DNA of 64,000 nucleotides from Paramecium pentaurelia (taxonomy: Eukaryota > Ciliophora > Oligohymenophorea > Peniculida > Parameciidae). The stretch lies in NCBI GenBank assembly GCA_905183005.1, contig CAJJDO010000155.1:154155-218154 (forward strand), read 5' to 3'. Position numbers and translations under genes: made by a program. Within the stretch, counting starts at the first letter, position 1; each line of letters begins with the position of its first letter. This document shows positions 1 to 11,416 of this stretch, in pieces. The notes under the pieces are model-generated. The model saw only the letters and a list, made by a program, of their open reading frames with translations. It was not told the DNA's origin and did no database searches.

Positions 1-66
<66 letters not shown>
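1..66 (+). repeat. (TAA)22 microsatellite coding polyglutamine
   Basis: Pure TAA triplet run in the reading frame of the kinase gene. In the ciliate code TAA is glutamine, so this is a Q tract of at least 22 residues. It may extend upstream of the window. Confidence 0.95.
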
Positions 67-69
<3 letters not shown>

Positions 70-1105
70 GATTTATCTATTAATTTATCTCCTGTAGAAA
101 TACCTTAATCTATAAAATTATGCTTCTAATATCTTAATTAATATTCTGTTATTAAATAGATTGGTTAAGGAGCCTTTGGAAAAGTTTTTCTTGTTAAACA
201 TAATCCTACTTAAAATATTTATGCCATGAAATAATTAAGCAAAAAAAGATTGATGCAAAAAAAATAAATAAAATTTGCTATTACTGAATGCAATATTTTA
301 AAATAAGTTGATTCACCATAAATTGTCAATCTTTTTTAATCATTTTAAACAGTTAACAATCTCTATTTAGTTATGGATTATTGTGGTGGTGGAGATCTCT
401 CTTATCATCTTTGTAAATATAAGACTTTTGATGAAAATATATGTAAAATTATTACTCGTTAAATTATGAAAGCCATAGAATATTTACATAGCAAAGATAT
501 TATATATAGAGATCTCAAACCAGAAAATGTTATTCTAGACAATGAAGGAAGAATCAAACTAGTAGATTTTGGTCTTTCAAAATAAACAGAGGATGGTAAA
601 ACACGTACTTTTTGTGGTTCTCCTGCTTATCTAGCTCCTGAAGTCTTAGCAAAAAAAGGAGCTGTACAAGCCACAGATGTTTATGGAATTGGAACAGTGT
701 TATATGAATTACTATTAGGAGATCCACCATATTTTAGTGAAGATATAGACACTTTATACAATAGCATTCGCAATGACAATCTTCACATTCCTAATAAATT
801 AAGTAAGCCTTGTTAATCTATTCTATTTGGATTGTTGTAAAAAGAAGCCAATAAAAGAATTGGTTGCAAATAGCCATCCTAAGTAAATTGGAATTTGATA
901 AAATTACATGAATGGTTGGAATGGGATAATCCTGAAGAGAAAGTTACTTTTGGACTTAGCTAAGAAAATTTAGATAGTATAATTCGGAAATATACTCATG
1001 TATAATGTGTTATTAATATATTAGAATCTTGGAGATACAGATTATAATGAAGAAAATTCAGGTATAAATAGAATAAATGGTTGGACTTTCGTAAGAAAGA
1101 ATTGA
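1..1105 (+). CDS. AGC-type serine/threonine protein kinase, 5' partial
   Basis: Protein kinase that would phosphorylate Ser/Thr residues; substrate unknown. The window opens inside the gene. The first 22 codons are TAA (a glutamine tract), followed by a short linker and a full kinase domain: glycine loop IGQGAFGKV, YAMKQ lysine, catalytic YRDLKPEN, DFGLSK, and the AGC-like activation segment TFCGSPAYLAPE. A C-terminal tail ends in GWTFVRKN, resembling the hydrophobic motif of AGC kinases. One 25-nt intron (1000-1024) is needed to reach that tail; without it the frame hits TGA early. Start codon lies outside the window. The tail supports AGC rather than CAMK, but the subfamily is not resolved. 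Confidence 0.93.
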
Positions 1106-1261
1106 TAAATTTAATTAATTTTAATTTAATTAATTGTTCTATCATAAAAATAATTAGTATTTTTAAGTTAACCACTAATATATATATATATACATACAGA
1201 GTATAAATTTTATAAATTTATGATTCAGTAAAAATATATTATAATGAAAATTATATATAAA

Positions 1262-1714
1262 TCACTAAACTCTAGAAATTGGCCTACTAATTGTATATTA
1301 TCCAGGCCCAGGAGATTATGAGATTCTCAAACTACCAATTCTTGATCTTGTGAATGAAATTCCCCTTTTCCTTAATGTAGAACCCAATTCATAAGTACCT
1401 GGTCCTGGATTGCATTATTAAACAGACTTAGGTCTTGAATTCATATAATCCAAAAATTCCTTGTTCACTTTATAAGCTTTTTCAGGTTAACTTTTAATAA
1501 CTTTCACTTCTGAAATATTATAATTTCCAGGTCCTGGAGTTTGTTAGTTCCCATGAAAGACAATTCGTTAACCTTTAGGGAAAGTAGGGCCACGAGATTT
1601 TTATATTTAACTTGGTTCACTAATGATTAAGTTTTCATGGAAGAACTGCTATTTAGGAAAGCGACCAGCCTTTCCAAATGTTGAATGTAAATTTTTTCGT
1701 TTAGACTCTTTCAT
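1262..1714 (-). CDS. SHIPPO/STPGR-repeat protein, small (150 aa)
   Basis: Intronless protein with three PGPG-x-Y motifs (PGPGNY, PGPGTY, PGPGQY), each followed by a spacer rich in basic and aromatic residues. This is the SHIPPO (ODF3/CIMAP) repeat, found in proteins that sit inside or on ciliary microtubule doublets. The CCAGGACCAGG core reads as PGPG on either strand, so strand was decided by the spacer sequence, which is coherent only on the minus strand. Its start codon is 13 nt from the divergent deacetylase gene. A longer relative lies at 5082-6479. Family assignment is firm; the exact axonemal partner is not visible. Confidence 0.9.
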
Positions 1715-1727
1715 TTAATTTATTAAA
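1715..1727. promoter_or_regulatory. 13-nt A/T-only spacer between divergent start codons
   Basis: The whole distance between the minus-strand ATG of the SHIPPO gene and the plus-strand ATG of the deacetylase is TTAATTTATTAAA. Any promoter must lie here or inside the two coding regions. Three similar spacers occur at 16404, 18228 and 44179. Confidence 0.6.
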
Positions 1728-2860
1728 ATGCTACTATATACCTTTATAGATTGGGTTTTTACTATAGGATCTGCTATAATAGCAATACTCTTAGGATTAT
1801 ATGTCAGTGGAGCAGCTTGTCTTTTAGGATTGCTCTTATATTTACTCTACCCTTTGATAATTGAATTCTCTTATAATATTTTAAGTGTAAAATAGGACAT
1901 CTGCATAAGAAATATGCCTGAGATACCAATTGTCTATCATGAAAATTACAATATTACTGCATGCGGTATTGAAAAATGGCATCCATTTGATTCATGCAAA
2001 TATGGGAATGTTTATAAATAAATAAGGGAAAAAATAAAAGCTTAGCATTTTACTCCATCAATATTATCAAGAGGAACTTTTCTATATCTAGGCATGAGCA
2101 GATGGTATTTGCTCAAAATCTGTTATAGTGCATATGCCTCAACATTAATTGAATTGCCTGTATTCTTTTTGCCTGGAGCTTTCTTGAGATCTTGTCTTTT
2201 AGATTCAATGCTTCTTGCTACTAGTGGTAGTATTTATGCTGCCAAACTAGCTCTTGAAAAGGGTTGGGCAATCAATCTTAGTGGAGGATATCATCATGCC
2301 TCTCTAAATAGTGGTGGCGGGTATATATATAAATATTATTATATTCAATTAGATTCTGTATATATCCTGATATAACTTTAGTAGTAAACTACCTTAAGAG
2401 ATGTTGCAATTTAAGGAGAATATTAATAGTAGATTTAGATGCTCATTAAGGAAATGGTTATGAAAGGGATTTCCTTCATGATTCTTCAGTTTATATAATA
2501 GATTTTTATAATTCTTATATATATCCTGGGGATCATGAAGCTGAATAAGCAATAGATTGTTTTGAACATGTTGATAGAGATACAACAGATGAATAATATA
2601 TAAAAATACTTTAAAGAGATCTTGAGAAACATATCAAAGATGATATGGAATTTATTATTTATAATGCTGGTACTGATATTATGGCAGGAGATCCCCTTGG
2701 AAATTGTTGTATATCAGCAGCTGGAATATAAAGAAGAGATGAAGTAGTATTTAAATGGGCTAGCCATAAAAAAATTCCAATTCTTATGTTATTATCAGGT
2801 GGTTATTAAAAAGAAAATACATTTGCAATTGGAGAATCGATATTGTAATTAATTACTTGA
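1728..2860 (+). CDS. Class IV histone deacetylase (HDAC11-like) with N-terminal membrane segments
   Basis: Zinc-dependent deacetylase or fatty-deacylase of 366 aa. Conserved HDAC11 motifs are all present: IVYHENYNI, GWAINLSGGYHHAS (catalytic histidines), GGGFCIYPDITL, IVDLDAHQGNG (metal-binding Asp/His), YNAGTDIMAGDPLG and LSGGYQ. One 32-nt intron (2321-2352) restores the GGGFC block. Unusually, the first ~55 residues form two strongly hydrophobic stretches, so the enzyme may be membrane-anchored. Related class IV enzymes start almost directly with the catalytic domain. The ATG chosen is the first in frame and sits 13 nt from the divergent neighbour's ATG. Substrate is inferred only from the family. 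Confidence 0.93.
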
Positions 2861-2881
2861 TGAAAAATAATTATAAATAGA

Positions 2882-4852
2882 TCAAATTATGTATTATATA
2901 TTTTATTATGGTAAAACCAATCTGATATCATGTCCCTAAGTCTTTTTTGATATACAATTAAAGAATATCTTACCAACTTCATTTCCACCATCACTAACAT
3001 TCAGAGTCAAAGTGTCTAATCTTATTGCTTTTTAACGAAAAGATTGAAATATTAGTATTTCCCTTTAACTCACATTCAAATGTGCAAAACAATTACAAGA
3101 TAAAGTAAGTTTCTATAAACTATTGCAAATGGACTCATGTCTATAAATAAAATCTAAATATTACTCTAAAATTTGATCTATCAGAAACATAATATTTTAA
3201 AAATTGATTTTCAAACACAATACTTAAATATTTGGTACTAGATATAGAAAATCAGAGACTACTTTAATTGAAAAACTTTGTGCAGTAAATTTAACAGATG
3301 CAGATTACATATTCAACAGACAAATATTTCTAAATATTTTATAAATTTGAAATACCTTTCTTTTGCTTATTTGAATACATCATTAGTCAATCCTTAATTA
3401 TTCATTAACTCACCAATATTTAAATGTCTTAAATTACCACTATTTTTATTAAGTAGATCTACTAATACTGAATTATTTATCTTATTATCCTAATTATTTA
3501 ATATTAATAAAATTACTGATATACATAATTATTAAAGTATATTATTCTTTGTTAATAATCTAAATGCCTTTTTACTAAATCCTAATACTCCTCTTATATC
3601 CACCTAAGTTAAATACTTCTATTTTTCTAAAAATGGCAATAAAGATCCATTAGTCAATTTTCTACATCCACGTATTTTTAATTATGTATAGTTTGTTAAA
3701 TAACCTATATTTATAATTAATTAATTAAACCTAATATATTTAGACATTCATCATCAATAGAAGTAAAGTCTAAATTCAACATTATTAAATTTGGAAGTAA
3801 AGAAAATAATGATGCAAAATGTGATTGATGATATTTTAAACTTGCTAAACCAAGAGATCTTAAATTAAGTTATGCTAATTCATCTAATTCAAAATTAGAT
3901 ATTTCAAATGATATATTATAACTATTAAAGAAATATTTAATTTTGTTTACATATTAAGTGAAAGCACTCTTAAATTATTAAAATGTTTTAGAAATGCTGT
4001 CATCTTATCTCCTTCAATTATTGTATGTAAATTTAAATGTTAACATAATTTTATTGATTCTACTTGATCTCCTATTAAAATTGTTAGTTTTTATAAGTGA
4101 ATCAATAAATTCATTTATTATGCTTAATCAAATTATTTCAAAGTGATTTTTTTTATTGTTGTATTTATTTAGAAATTACTTTACTATAAATAACCTCTCT
4201 CCATTTGATTTGTATCAGCTAATTAATCAAATGATATTTTTTAAATTGTTGGTTATCTTTGAAACTATTCATCTTTATAAAATAATGCAAAAAATAAATA
4301 ATTTTAGATTGATTCATTTGTAATCTTACTCAAATTTGTTGTATCAAGTTGAAATGTTTTAAGATTTCTCATTTTCTCATAAAAATGATTATGTAAAAAC
4401 TTTGAATCTATACTAATATAATTTTATAATTAAATTTACTTCTACTTAGTTTAAATGATATTTGGCCCTGTAGCAATCAATTTCAAAGTAATTAATTACT
4501 AAGAATATTTTGAAATATAAGAATAAAACCTTTCTTATATAATTAGGTCATAATTTAACTAGATCTTCAATTTTTTCACTGATTATGGGATTTATCTTAA
4601 AATTTGCTTTAATTCTTATAGACTTGTTGTAGAAATGATTAAATGCAATTTATCTAATTTTAACCACTTATTCAATCCCAAACTTTTATTTGAATCAAAT
4701 ATAGATATGCTAATTTAATTTTTAGTCCTTAGAATAATGCTTGGAATGTATGTAGCAAAAAACTAATCTATCCATTATATTCTTTTTAATTCTTAATATG
4801 TTAAACAACTCAAAATCAAATCTAATATATGAAAAGGAATCTCCAATAACAT
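2882..4852 (-). CDS. F-box and leucine-rich-repeat protein
   Basis: Predicted 629-aa substrate receptor of an SCF-type ubiquitin ligase. The N-terminus (MLLEIPFHILDLILSCL then YQELKRIQ) matches an F-box, which binds Skp1. The rest is a long series of degenerate leucine-rich repeats, for example LPNLIMLNLDFTSIDDECL and YTQLKIRGCRKLTNGSL, which would select substrates. Three introns are needed: 3330-3355, 3705-3730 and 3922-3950 (26, 26, 29 nt); with them the frame is open from ATG to TGA. Ends 21 nt from the convergent deacetylase gene. Substrate unknown. Confidence 0.8.
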
Positions 4853-5081
4853 TAACTAACTAAATACAATAATTATTTATTAAATTTTATCACTTTATAC
4901 TATAATTGAAACAACTACAGAATCTCCTAAAACTATCATAATATTATGATAAATCATAAATTACAAATCATAATTTTAATTATAATAAAGTTTTCATTTA
5001 ATAGATAATACTTATATTACTAGAATAATATATTATATATTTTCTAATCAATTTTAAGATAAGTTTTTTTCATTATCAAGA

Positions 5082-6479
5082 TCATGGTATCTTCTTCATA
5101 GCATATTTTGGTAGAGATCCAAATTCATTTCCTTAATCATAACCACCTGGTCCAGGAGTCTCATTCTTAGGATTCAATGGTGGTCGTTTACTAGTACCAA
5201 AACCCCAACTAGGCCCTCCTAATTTATCTTTAGGTTTGTATTGTCCAGGTCCTGGAACTTCTAAAGTAGAATTAAGTTCCTGTCTTCTAGATGTTCCTAT
5301 TCTTATAATTATATTTCTCAAAAATTATACTTTGCTGATTATGGTCTTTACATAATTGGACGTTCATATTAACCTGGTCCTGGTATCTAATCCTTTTAAG
5401 CTTAGACAGGATCATATTTATGACCTAAAATTTTCACTTATGGACCTTCAACCATTTTGGAAGGTAAATCATAAGTACCAGGTCCTGGTACTCCTTTCAC
5501 GTCATTTAGCGGTCTTCTAGTAGCTGATCCTACTCTGACCATAGCTGATTAAGGACGAATAGTATCAAGTTGTGGTTCATATTCTCCTGGTCCTGGATTT
5601 GGATTAGCAAATTATAATCCTCTCATTGACTTGCCAATTTTACAGGAAGGAGGTCTTTTAATTTGTTATGGATCATAAGCTCCAGGTCCAGGAACAACAA
5701 GTTATTGTGTAATTTGTTCCTTCCTAGAGACCAAAGTAAAGCCCTTAGTTTACACAGATTCAAATTATGATTAATAATTGTATTGTCCAGCTAATAATTT
5801 AATGAATTGATATACGTCCTGGAACTTTTCCAAGTTCATTGTCATATAATCCTCTTCTTTATGAATTACCAAAACGATATTTAGGGGCTGATTCAGGTCT
5901 ATCCTATTTGTAGGCTTGTATATAATAAAAAAAGTAATGATACCTCCTGGTCCAGGAACTTTTTCAGAATGTGGATCATCTCTCTTTGATCGAGGAAACC
6001 TAGCATATAATAGATAGAATTACTTCATGGTTGGAGCATCTAATTATTTACTTAATTAATATTCTCCTGGTCCAGGTTATTAATCATCAGGATGTGTTCC
6101 ATATTTGCCACTAAAACTATATAAAGGTGCTTGTTTGGTCGGTTTTACATTATAGGCTCCTGGTCCAGGTTAAAAGGATGTAACAGATTATTGTTTTTTG
6201 CCAGCAAAAGAAAACTTTGGTCCTTTGAGTAGGTTCTAAGTTAGATAGATATCATACATCAGAAGAAGCATATGCTCCTGGTCCTGGAGTAAAAGTTGAT
6301 TAAAAAGTTTATCTTTGTGCTTGTGGAATCCTAATATAAATAAAGAATTGAGACTTGTAACTGGGGGGAGTGTATTTTTGTTTTTTGTCTCCAGAGTATT
6401 ATCCAGGTCCTGGAGTATCAGGTCCTTATTGAGCTTCATTGGATCTTTTACCATTTCCAACTGAATATGCTGAAACCAT
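5082..6479 (-). CDS. SHIPPO/STPGR-repeat protein, large (422 aa)
   Basis: Contains about ten PGPG-x-Y repeats spaced roughly every 35-45 residues, the hallmark of ODF3/CIMAP-type proteins associated with ciliary doublet microtubules. Five introns of 22-29 nt: 5302-5330, 5791-5815, 5915-5943, 6236-6257 and 6331-6354. Several lie close to or within PGPG codons (for example at 5915-5943), so an error in splicing would delete a repeat. The 24-nt intron at 6331-6354 has the atypical donor GTC and no in-frame stop, so it is the least certain. Starts MVSAYSVGNGKR and ends KKIP. Probably an axonemal structural protein. Confidence 0.9.
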
Positions 6480-6505
6480 TTTATATATATATAATTAAAT
6501 ATAAT

Positions 6506-8718
6506 TCAAATATGCTAAAATTATTGTATTGCAGTGATTCTGAGTGATGAAATATATTACAGATAGTAATACTGAAGATGTTTAATGGTTTGTTTGTCAA
6601 CTTCGTATTTGGATGGTACTTTGAAATGACTCAATTATTCAAAATTGTATTTGATTCTAGGATGAATATATAATAATAGATATATATACCTTTATTGAAA
6701 GATCATTTATTCTTAATAATCTTTCAAAGTTCTTTTGCCTTGTGATGCTTCTCTGATAGCATAATCTAAAATACTCCATTTAACTAAGTCATTCATTTGA
6801 TCTAAGAGAGTACGTAAATAGGTTGGAAAATTGTTAAGTGGATTACCATTTCTATATTTAAATTTTCTAGCCATTTCATTAACTTATTGAAATTATACAT
6901 TATAGATTTCAACAACTAAATCTCCCAATTCTACAAGTTCATATTCTTATTATTCAATAGAAAACTTTTTGTTATCATTAGTAACTTCTTCATAGAGATT
7001 CTATTGAATATATTGAGCATAAACAGAATTATTTGTATAATCTGAATAAGATTGTGGATCAAAATGATCAGCACGTTAATAAATTAAACAATATGCATTA
7101 GTTTTTGATTTACCATCTCCATAAGAATCACGTAATACTTTTTCTTCACTTACTTAAGTAACATTGATATCATTAAATTTAAACCATAATTTTAATGATG
7201 GATTATAGATATAAGTATAATAATGACCAGATTCTGCTGCACCTTCATGGATTAAAATACTTTAAAGAAAATACTTATATTTTTTCATTATAGCATATAA
7301 ATCTTCAATCTTCTAATTAATTTAATCCAATTATAATTGAAATTTCTATAAAATTAATTGTATACTTAATCTACATTATTCAATTCTTTATTGCATTATT
7401 TCATCATTTGGTTTTACTTCTTTTACATATTTAGTAGCTGTATTTAAGATAGTTAACATTGAAATCCCTCCATAATTTTAATATTTATCCATTTGAAATA
7501 ATAATTCTGCTTATTAAATTTTAAGTTCATTTAATTATTATTATGTTTCAATAACCTTCTATCTATTTTCTAAAAGAAATCTATCAGCATAAATCTCTTT
7601 TTCAAATCTAAATTCATCATTTAATTTTATTAATCCTCTCTCTGGATCATATCCTACTCTTTAAATTTAGAATAACAAAGAATCAGGTACTTAAGTAATC
7701 CAAATAGTTTTTTCAGCTAATTCAATTACTTCACTTCCATTACGATATCCTTCTATTGAAAATGAATTATTTGCTTCCCAAGCTTAATATAAACTCTTAT
7801 TTTTAACATTTAAAATAATCTATAAAAATATTTATTCTTATTCTTCACTTTAATTTCTTTAATTTGGATGTGTAATATATTCTTTAATTTTTCCAAAGAA
7901 TAATCTATTAATTATAGTTTAATTTTAAGGTTATGATTGTAATGGTTATTATTCTATTAATTTAGTTTTATTCTCATCCAATAATATCATAGATCTAGTT
8001 TGTATAATTCCTGATTTATTATGATACTAATCTGATTCATGTTATTCACCATTTTCATTATACATTTCAGCATCCATTATTTTATTCTCATGATATTTTA
8101 ATCCTTCATCAATACATGTTATAAATTATAAATTGAACTCCGCCCAATCTTTTTAATCACCCAATTAAAATCTATTACCAAATTCATCTACCACATTTAA
8201 GAATACTCTATATGGATCTACATACTTTCTATCTGTATGAACTAAGTAAGCAAATAGTCTAAAATTATTATTATTGAAACCTCTACAAATGTACAACTAA
8301 ATCAATTGATGACTTTATTCTCTTTGCTTTTGCTTCATTCTTATTTAATAGATCCTCAAAATTCAATTAAACTGGATATTTAAAGCTCAATATCTCTTTC
8401 ACAAAAATTGGATTATGAAAATATGTCTATATCAGAGAATTCAAATAACAAACTAACATAAATATCACAAAAACCATTAGCTAAATTTTTCAATCCTACA
8501 GGTCTTCCCTTTTATCGCAATCTCTAATCAGGAGTCAAAACATCAAATGACAATTCTCTCAAAATCTAGGATTGGGATTGTTATTATTCTTTTATTGGAG
8601 ACTAAACATTTTTTAGAAGCACATCTAATATCTCTAAGTTTCTATATTATTTGCATATTTGTTAAGCTTTGACTATCTATTATTAAGTAAATCCCATATT
8701 CAAGAATTATTGAAGCAT
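6506..8718 (-). CDS. Ubiquitin carboxyl-terminal hydrolase, USP25/28-like
   Basis: Cysteine protease that removes ubiquitin, about 711 aa. The Cys box reads GLKNLANVCYLNSLIQ, with the catalytic cysteine, and forms only after removing a 22-nt intron (8453-8474). The downstream block FAYLVHTDRKYVDPYRV appears after a second 22-nt intron (8259-8280). The His box IHEGAAESGHYYTYIYNP and SYGDGKSKTNAYCLIY complete the catalytic core. An N-terminal UBA-like stretch and the insertion between boxes resemble USP25/USP28. A third possible intron (6657-6689, 33 nt) has no in-frame stop, so the C-terminus may be 11 residues longer. High confidence for the family. Confidence 0.92.
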
Positions 8719-8857
8719 TTTAATAATATATATTAAATTATTACAAACAAAAGTTAAACATAATGAAAACAATAACAATATCATCTTACATTTGAATTTT
8801 ATCATTAAAAAAATAATTTTATTATATTCAATTAAATCTTAATTATCTTATATAACA

Positions 8858-10157
8858 TCAAACATCTAAAATTTGATTTGTTAAAATTTTATGTGTTACC
8901 CATTTTTCATCTAACAAGTCTGATTGAACAAAATATTCTTTTACTTATTGAAAACTAAATGCATATTAATTTTAATTTCCTTCCTCTTTTAACAAATCAT
9001 AATAGATAAATATTTCATTATAATAGAAATCAATTTCCTTTAAAAATTTCAAAAGTAATAATGCATTTTAACGCTAATTCAAAACACTTAAAGAAGATAT
9101 TACTCTTTGCAAACCTTACATATTCTTAATATTCTGAAATTTTTAAAGTTGCAATATATTTTGAATTTTTATTTTATTTTCAAACAATTATAGTCCTGAA
9201 TAACACAGATACATTTAAAAGTTTTCAATTAACTATTCAGTCACCTAAAACTGATTGATTAAGGATTACTTATTCATCATTTATCATTTCATTTCTTTCT
9301 TATGGAGTTAATCTTACACTATTTTAATGAAATTGACTCTTATAAAAATTCGGAAACATTAATGAAAGAAAATTTTGGCTACCATCCATATCATCATAAA
9401 ATCTTGAAATTTCTTCAGTATTTTAACGATAAGTTCTCCAATTCAAAATATGATATATAATATTTTCTTCAATATTATCAAAATTTCCTCTTAAAAACCA
9501 TTTATTTGGAAATTTTTGAATCATTAAATTTTTATGTAATTGAAATATTTCTTAGTCTTTAAGTAGAATGTTTAATTCAGATTTATTGATACTATAATCA
9601 AGTCTTGTTTATAACTTCTAAAATTAATCTATATCAAAGAATTTATGTAATTTCTCGTTTATTTTTTGATAATAAGATTAATTCAAATTAAGAATACTTT
9701 CAGCTAGTCTGATATGCTCTTTTAATTGATATTCTTCTTGACTTAAATGTAATGATTTCACTTCTATATCAAAATTGAATGCCTTTTCCTCCACATAGAA
9801 AGACTCTAATTATTATCTCCATAATTTTATATCTTATTTTGATGAGTCAATCTATTATATAATAAAAGTTTTGTAATTATCAATTTCGTATGCTAATTGT
9901 TCGATTTATTGTACTTATTTCTGAATTAACATTTTCCCTAATTCAAGTGATTATTACTTTTGCTATAACATCTTACCCTTTGCTTTATCAAATAGTTTTG
10001 CATTTTAAGGTAAAGTCTACATAGTTAAACATTATTGGCATAAAAAAATAGTTTTTACATCTTTAGTAACATCTTAAACATAAAATTGAACAGGAAATTT
10101 GTGATTAAATTAACAGGGAATTTAATCAAGATCTTTTTGAAGTATTATAGAAAACAT
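8858..10157 (-). CDS. B-box-like zinc-binding, coiled-coil protein
   Basis: Protein of 424 aa. The N-terminus has a spaced Cys/His pattern (IPCQFNHKF ... FLCQQCLTM) like the degenerate B-box found in many ciliate proteins, followed by a long charged helical region typical of coiled coil. The C-terminal third, starting near YQENTEEISRFY, is probably globular. One 25-nt intron at 9245-9269. Function unknown. It resembles in plan the genes at 60895 and 63119, suggesting a family present in several copies. No TRIM-type RING was seen. Confidence 0.8.
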
Positions 10158-11416
10158 TATTTAGAGAATTATCCAATAATTTATAATAATTATTGAATTT
10201 ATAGAATATTAATGCTATAGGGTAATCACAAATAATAAACTAAGCATACATTAAAATGATAATTAATAAATCTTAACCTAAAATTACTAAATCTATTTTT
10301 TATACAACTATAAATCACTCTTGATTTTGTTAATAATAAATAAATAAAATTGTTATTTTGTTTTGGTTTGTCTTAATAATGATAATCTTAGAAAGTGAAA
10401 ACAAGTATAAATATAAGGAAATATGATTTATATGAATAATAGAATCTATGTTAATCTAATATTAAACATAATTATAAAATTGATGAATATAAATTTACAT
10501 ATTATAACAGGATTTGTAAATCTAATTAATAAAAAGATCCAAGTAAATTTTATTAATTATGTTTTAAATTGAAAATTAAGTTTTTAATTTATATTTAGGA
10601 ATTATTTGTATCTTAATTACATAATTAAAATAACTTAAATAACTTAAATATTAATAAAAGAGTATTCCAAAATTATCACTTTAATAATTTATCATAAAAT
10701 ATGTTGCTAATTTTTATACTTTAAGTTGTTTATTTATTAACAATTATTTTCAATATTTACTTATCAATTTATTGATCAAAATAGTGATAAGAGATTATCA
10801 TCTTAGATAAAATTCAGCTTGCAAATAGTACTAAAAAGCTTAGGTAAGTTTTATTTTAGATAATCGATCTTAAAAATAACCGATCATTTATATCTGGAAG
10901 TAATTAAATTAACTGAATACAAATATAAGAAAATTTGTTTTGGCTTATTCTCCAGCATTCAAAATTTTATGTATTAATTTAAGGATTTTTTTAGTAATTA
11001 CTTTTATTTAAGAACAATTCACAATTATTTTAGTATTTGAATTAAAATTTGAAAACGAGTTTACAGTAGAATTAATTGGAACTAAAAGTCAAAATAAATG
11101 TAAGTTTCATAAACAACATTTGTTTTTGTGAATATAAATTATATTTTAAATTAATTTATAATTAAATTCATTATTATTACATTAGATATTATGTAAATCC
11201 TATAAGCTATCAAAGCTAAATTATTTAATATAGATTGACTAAATTTCTATCTAAATTTCTATCTCAAATGACATGCAAAATTTAATATATTAAACAATAG
11301 AATATTTTTTGAACTTTGTAAAAATTAAATATAAAAATTAATTAAAATAAAATATTCTATTGATTGAATTTTTAAGGTCAAACTTGAATTAATACAGTTT
11401 ATTATTAAACATAAAG
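10158..11416. other. Long intergenic stretch, no gene seen
   Basis: About 1.26 kb of very A/T-rich sequence between two genes that face away from it. I found no open frame of convincing composition, no tRNA and no clear repeat family. It is by far the longest gene-free stretch in a window where most gaps are under 100 nt, and it sits directly upstream of the surface antigen gene, so it may hold control sequence for that gene. Confidence 0.6.

Noticed and set aside
1..66. Telomere or subtelomeric repeat at the window edge
   Set aside because: The repeat is TAA, not the C4A2/C3A3-type telomere of Paramecium, and it lies in frame inside the kinase gene.
4140..4165. Apparent frameshift at an A8 tract in the F-box/LRR gene
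   Set aside because: Re-reading from the upstream exon showed I had started in the wrong frame; the correct frame passes the tract without a break.
10158..11416. tRNA or small RNA genes in the long intergenic region
   Set aside because: I looked for cloverleaf-like arms and T-loop TTC-type sequence on both strands and saw none; a covariance-model search would be decisive.
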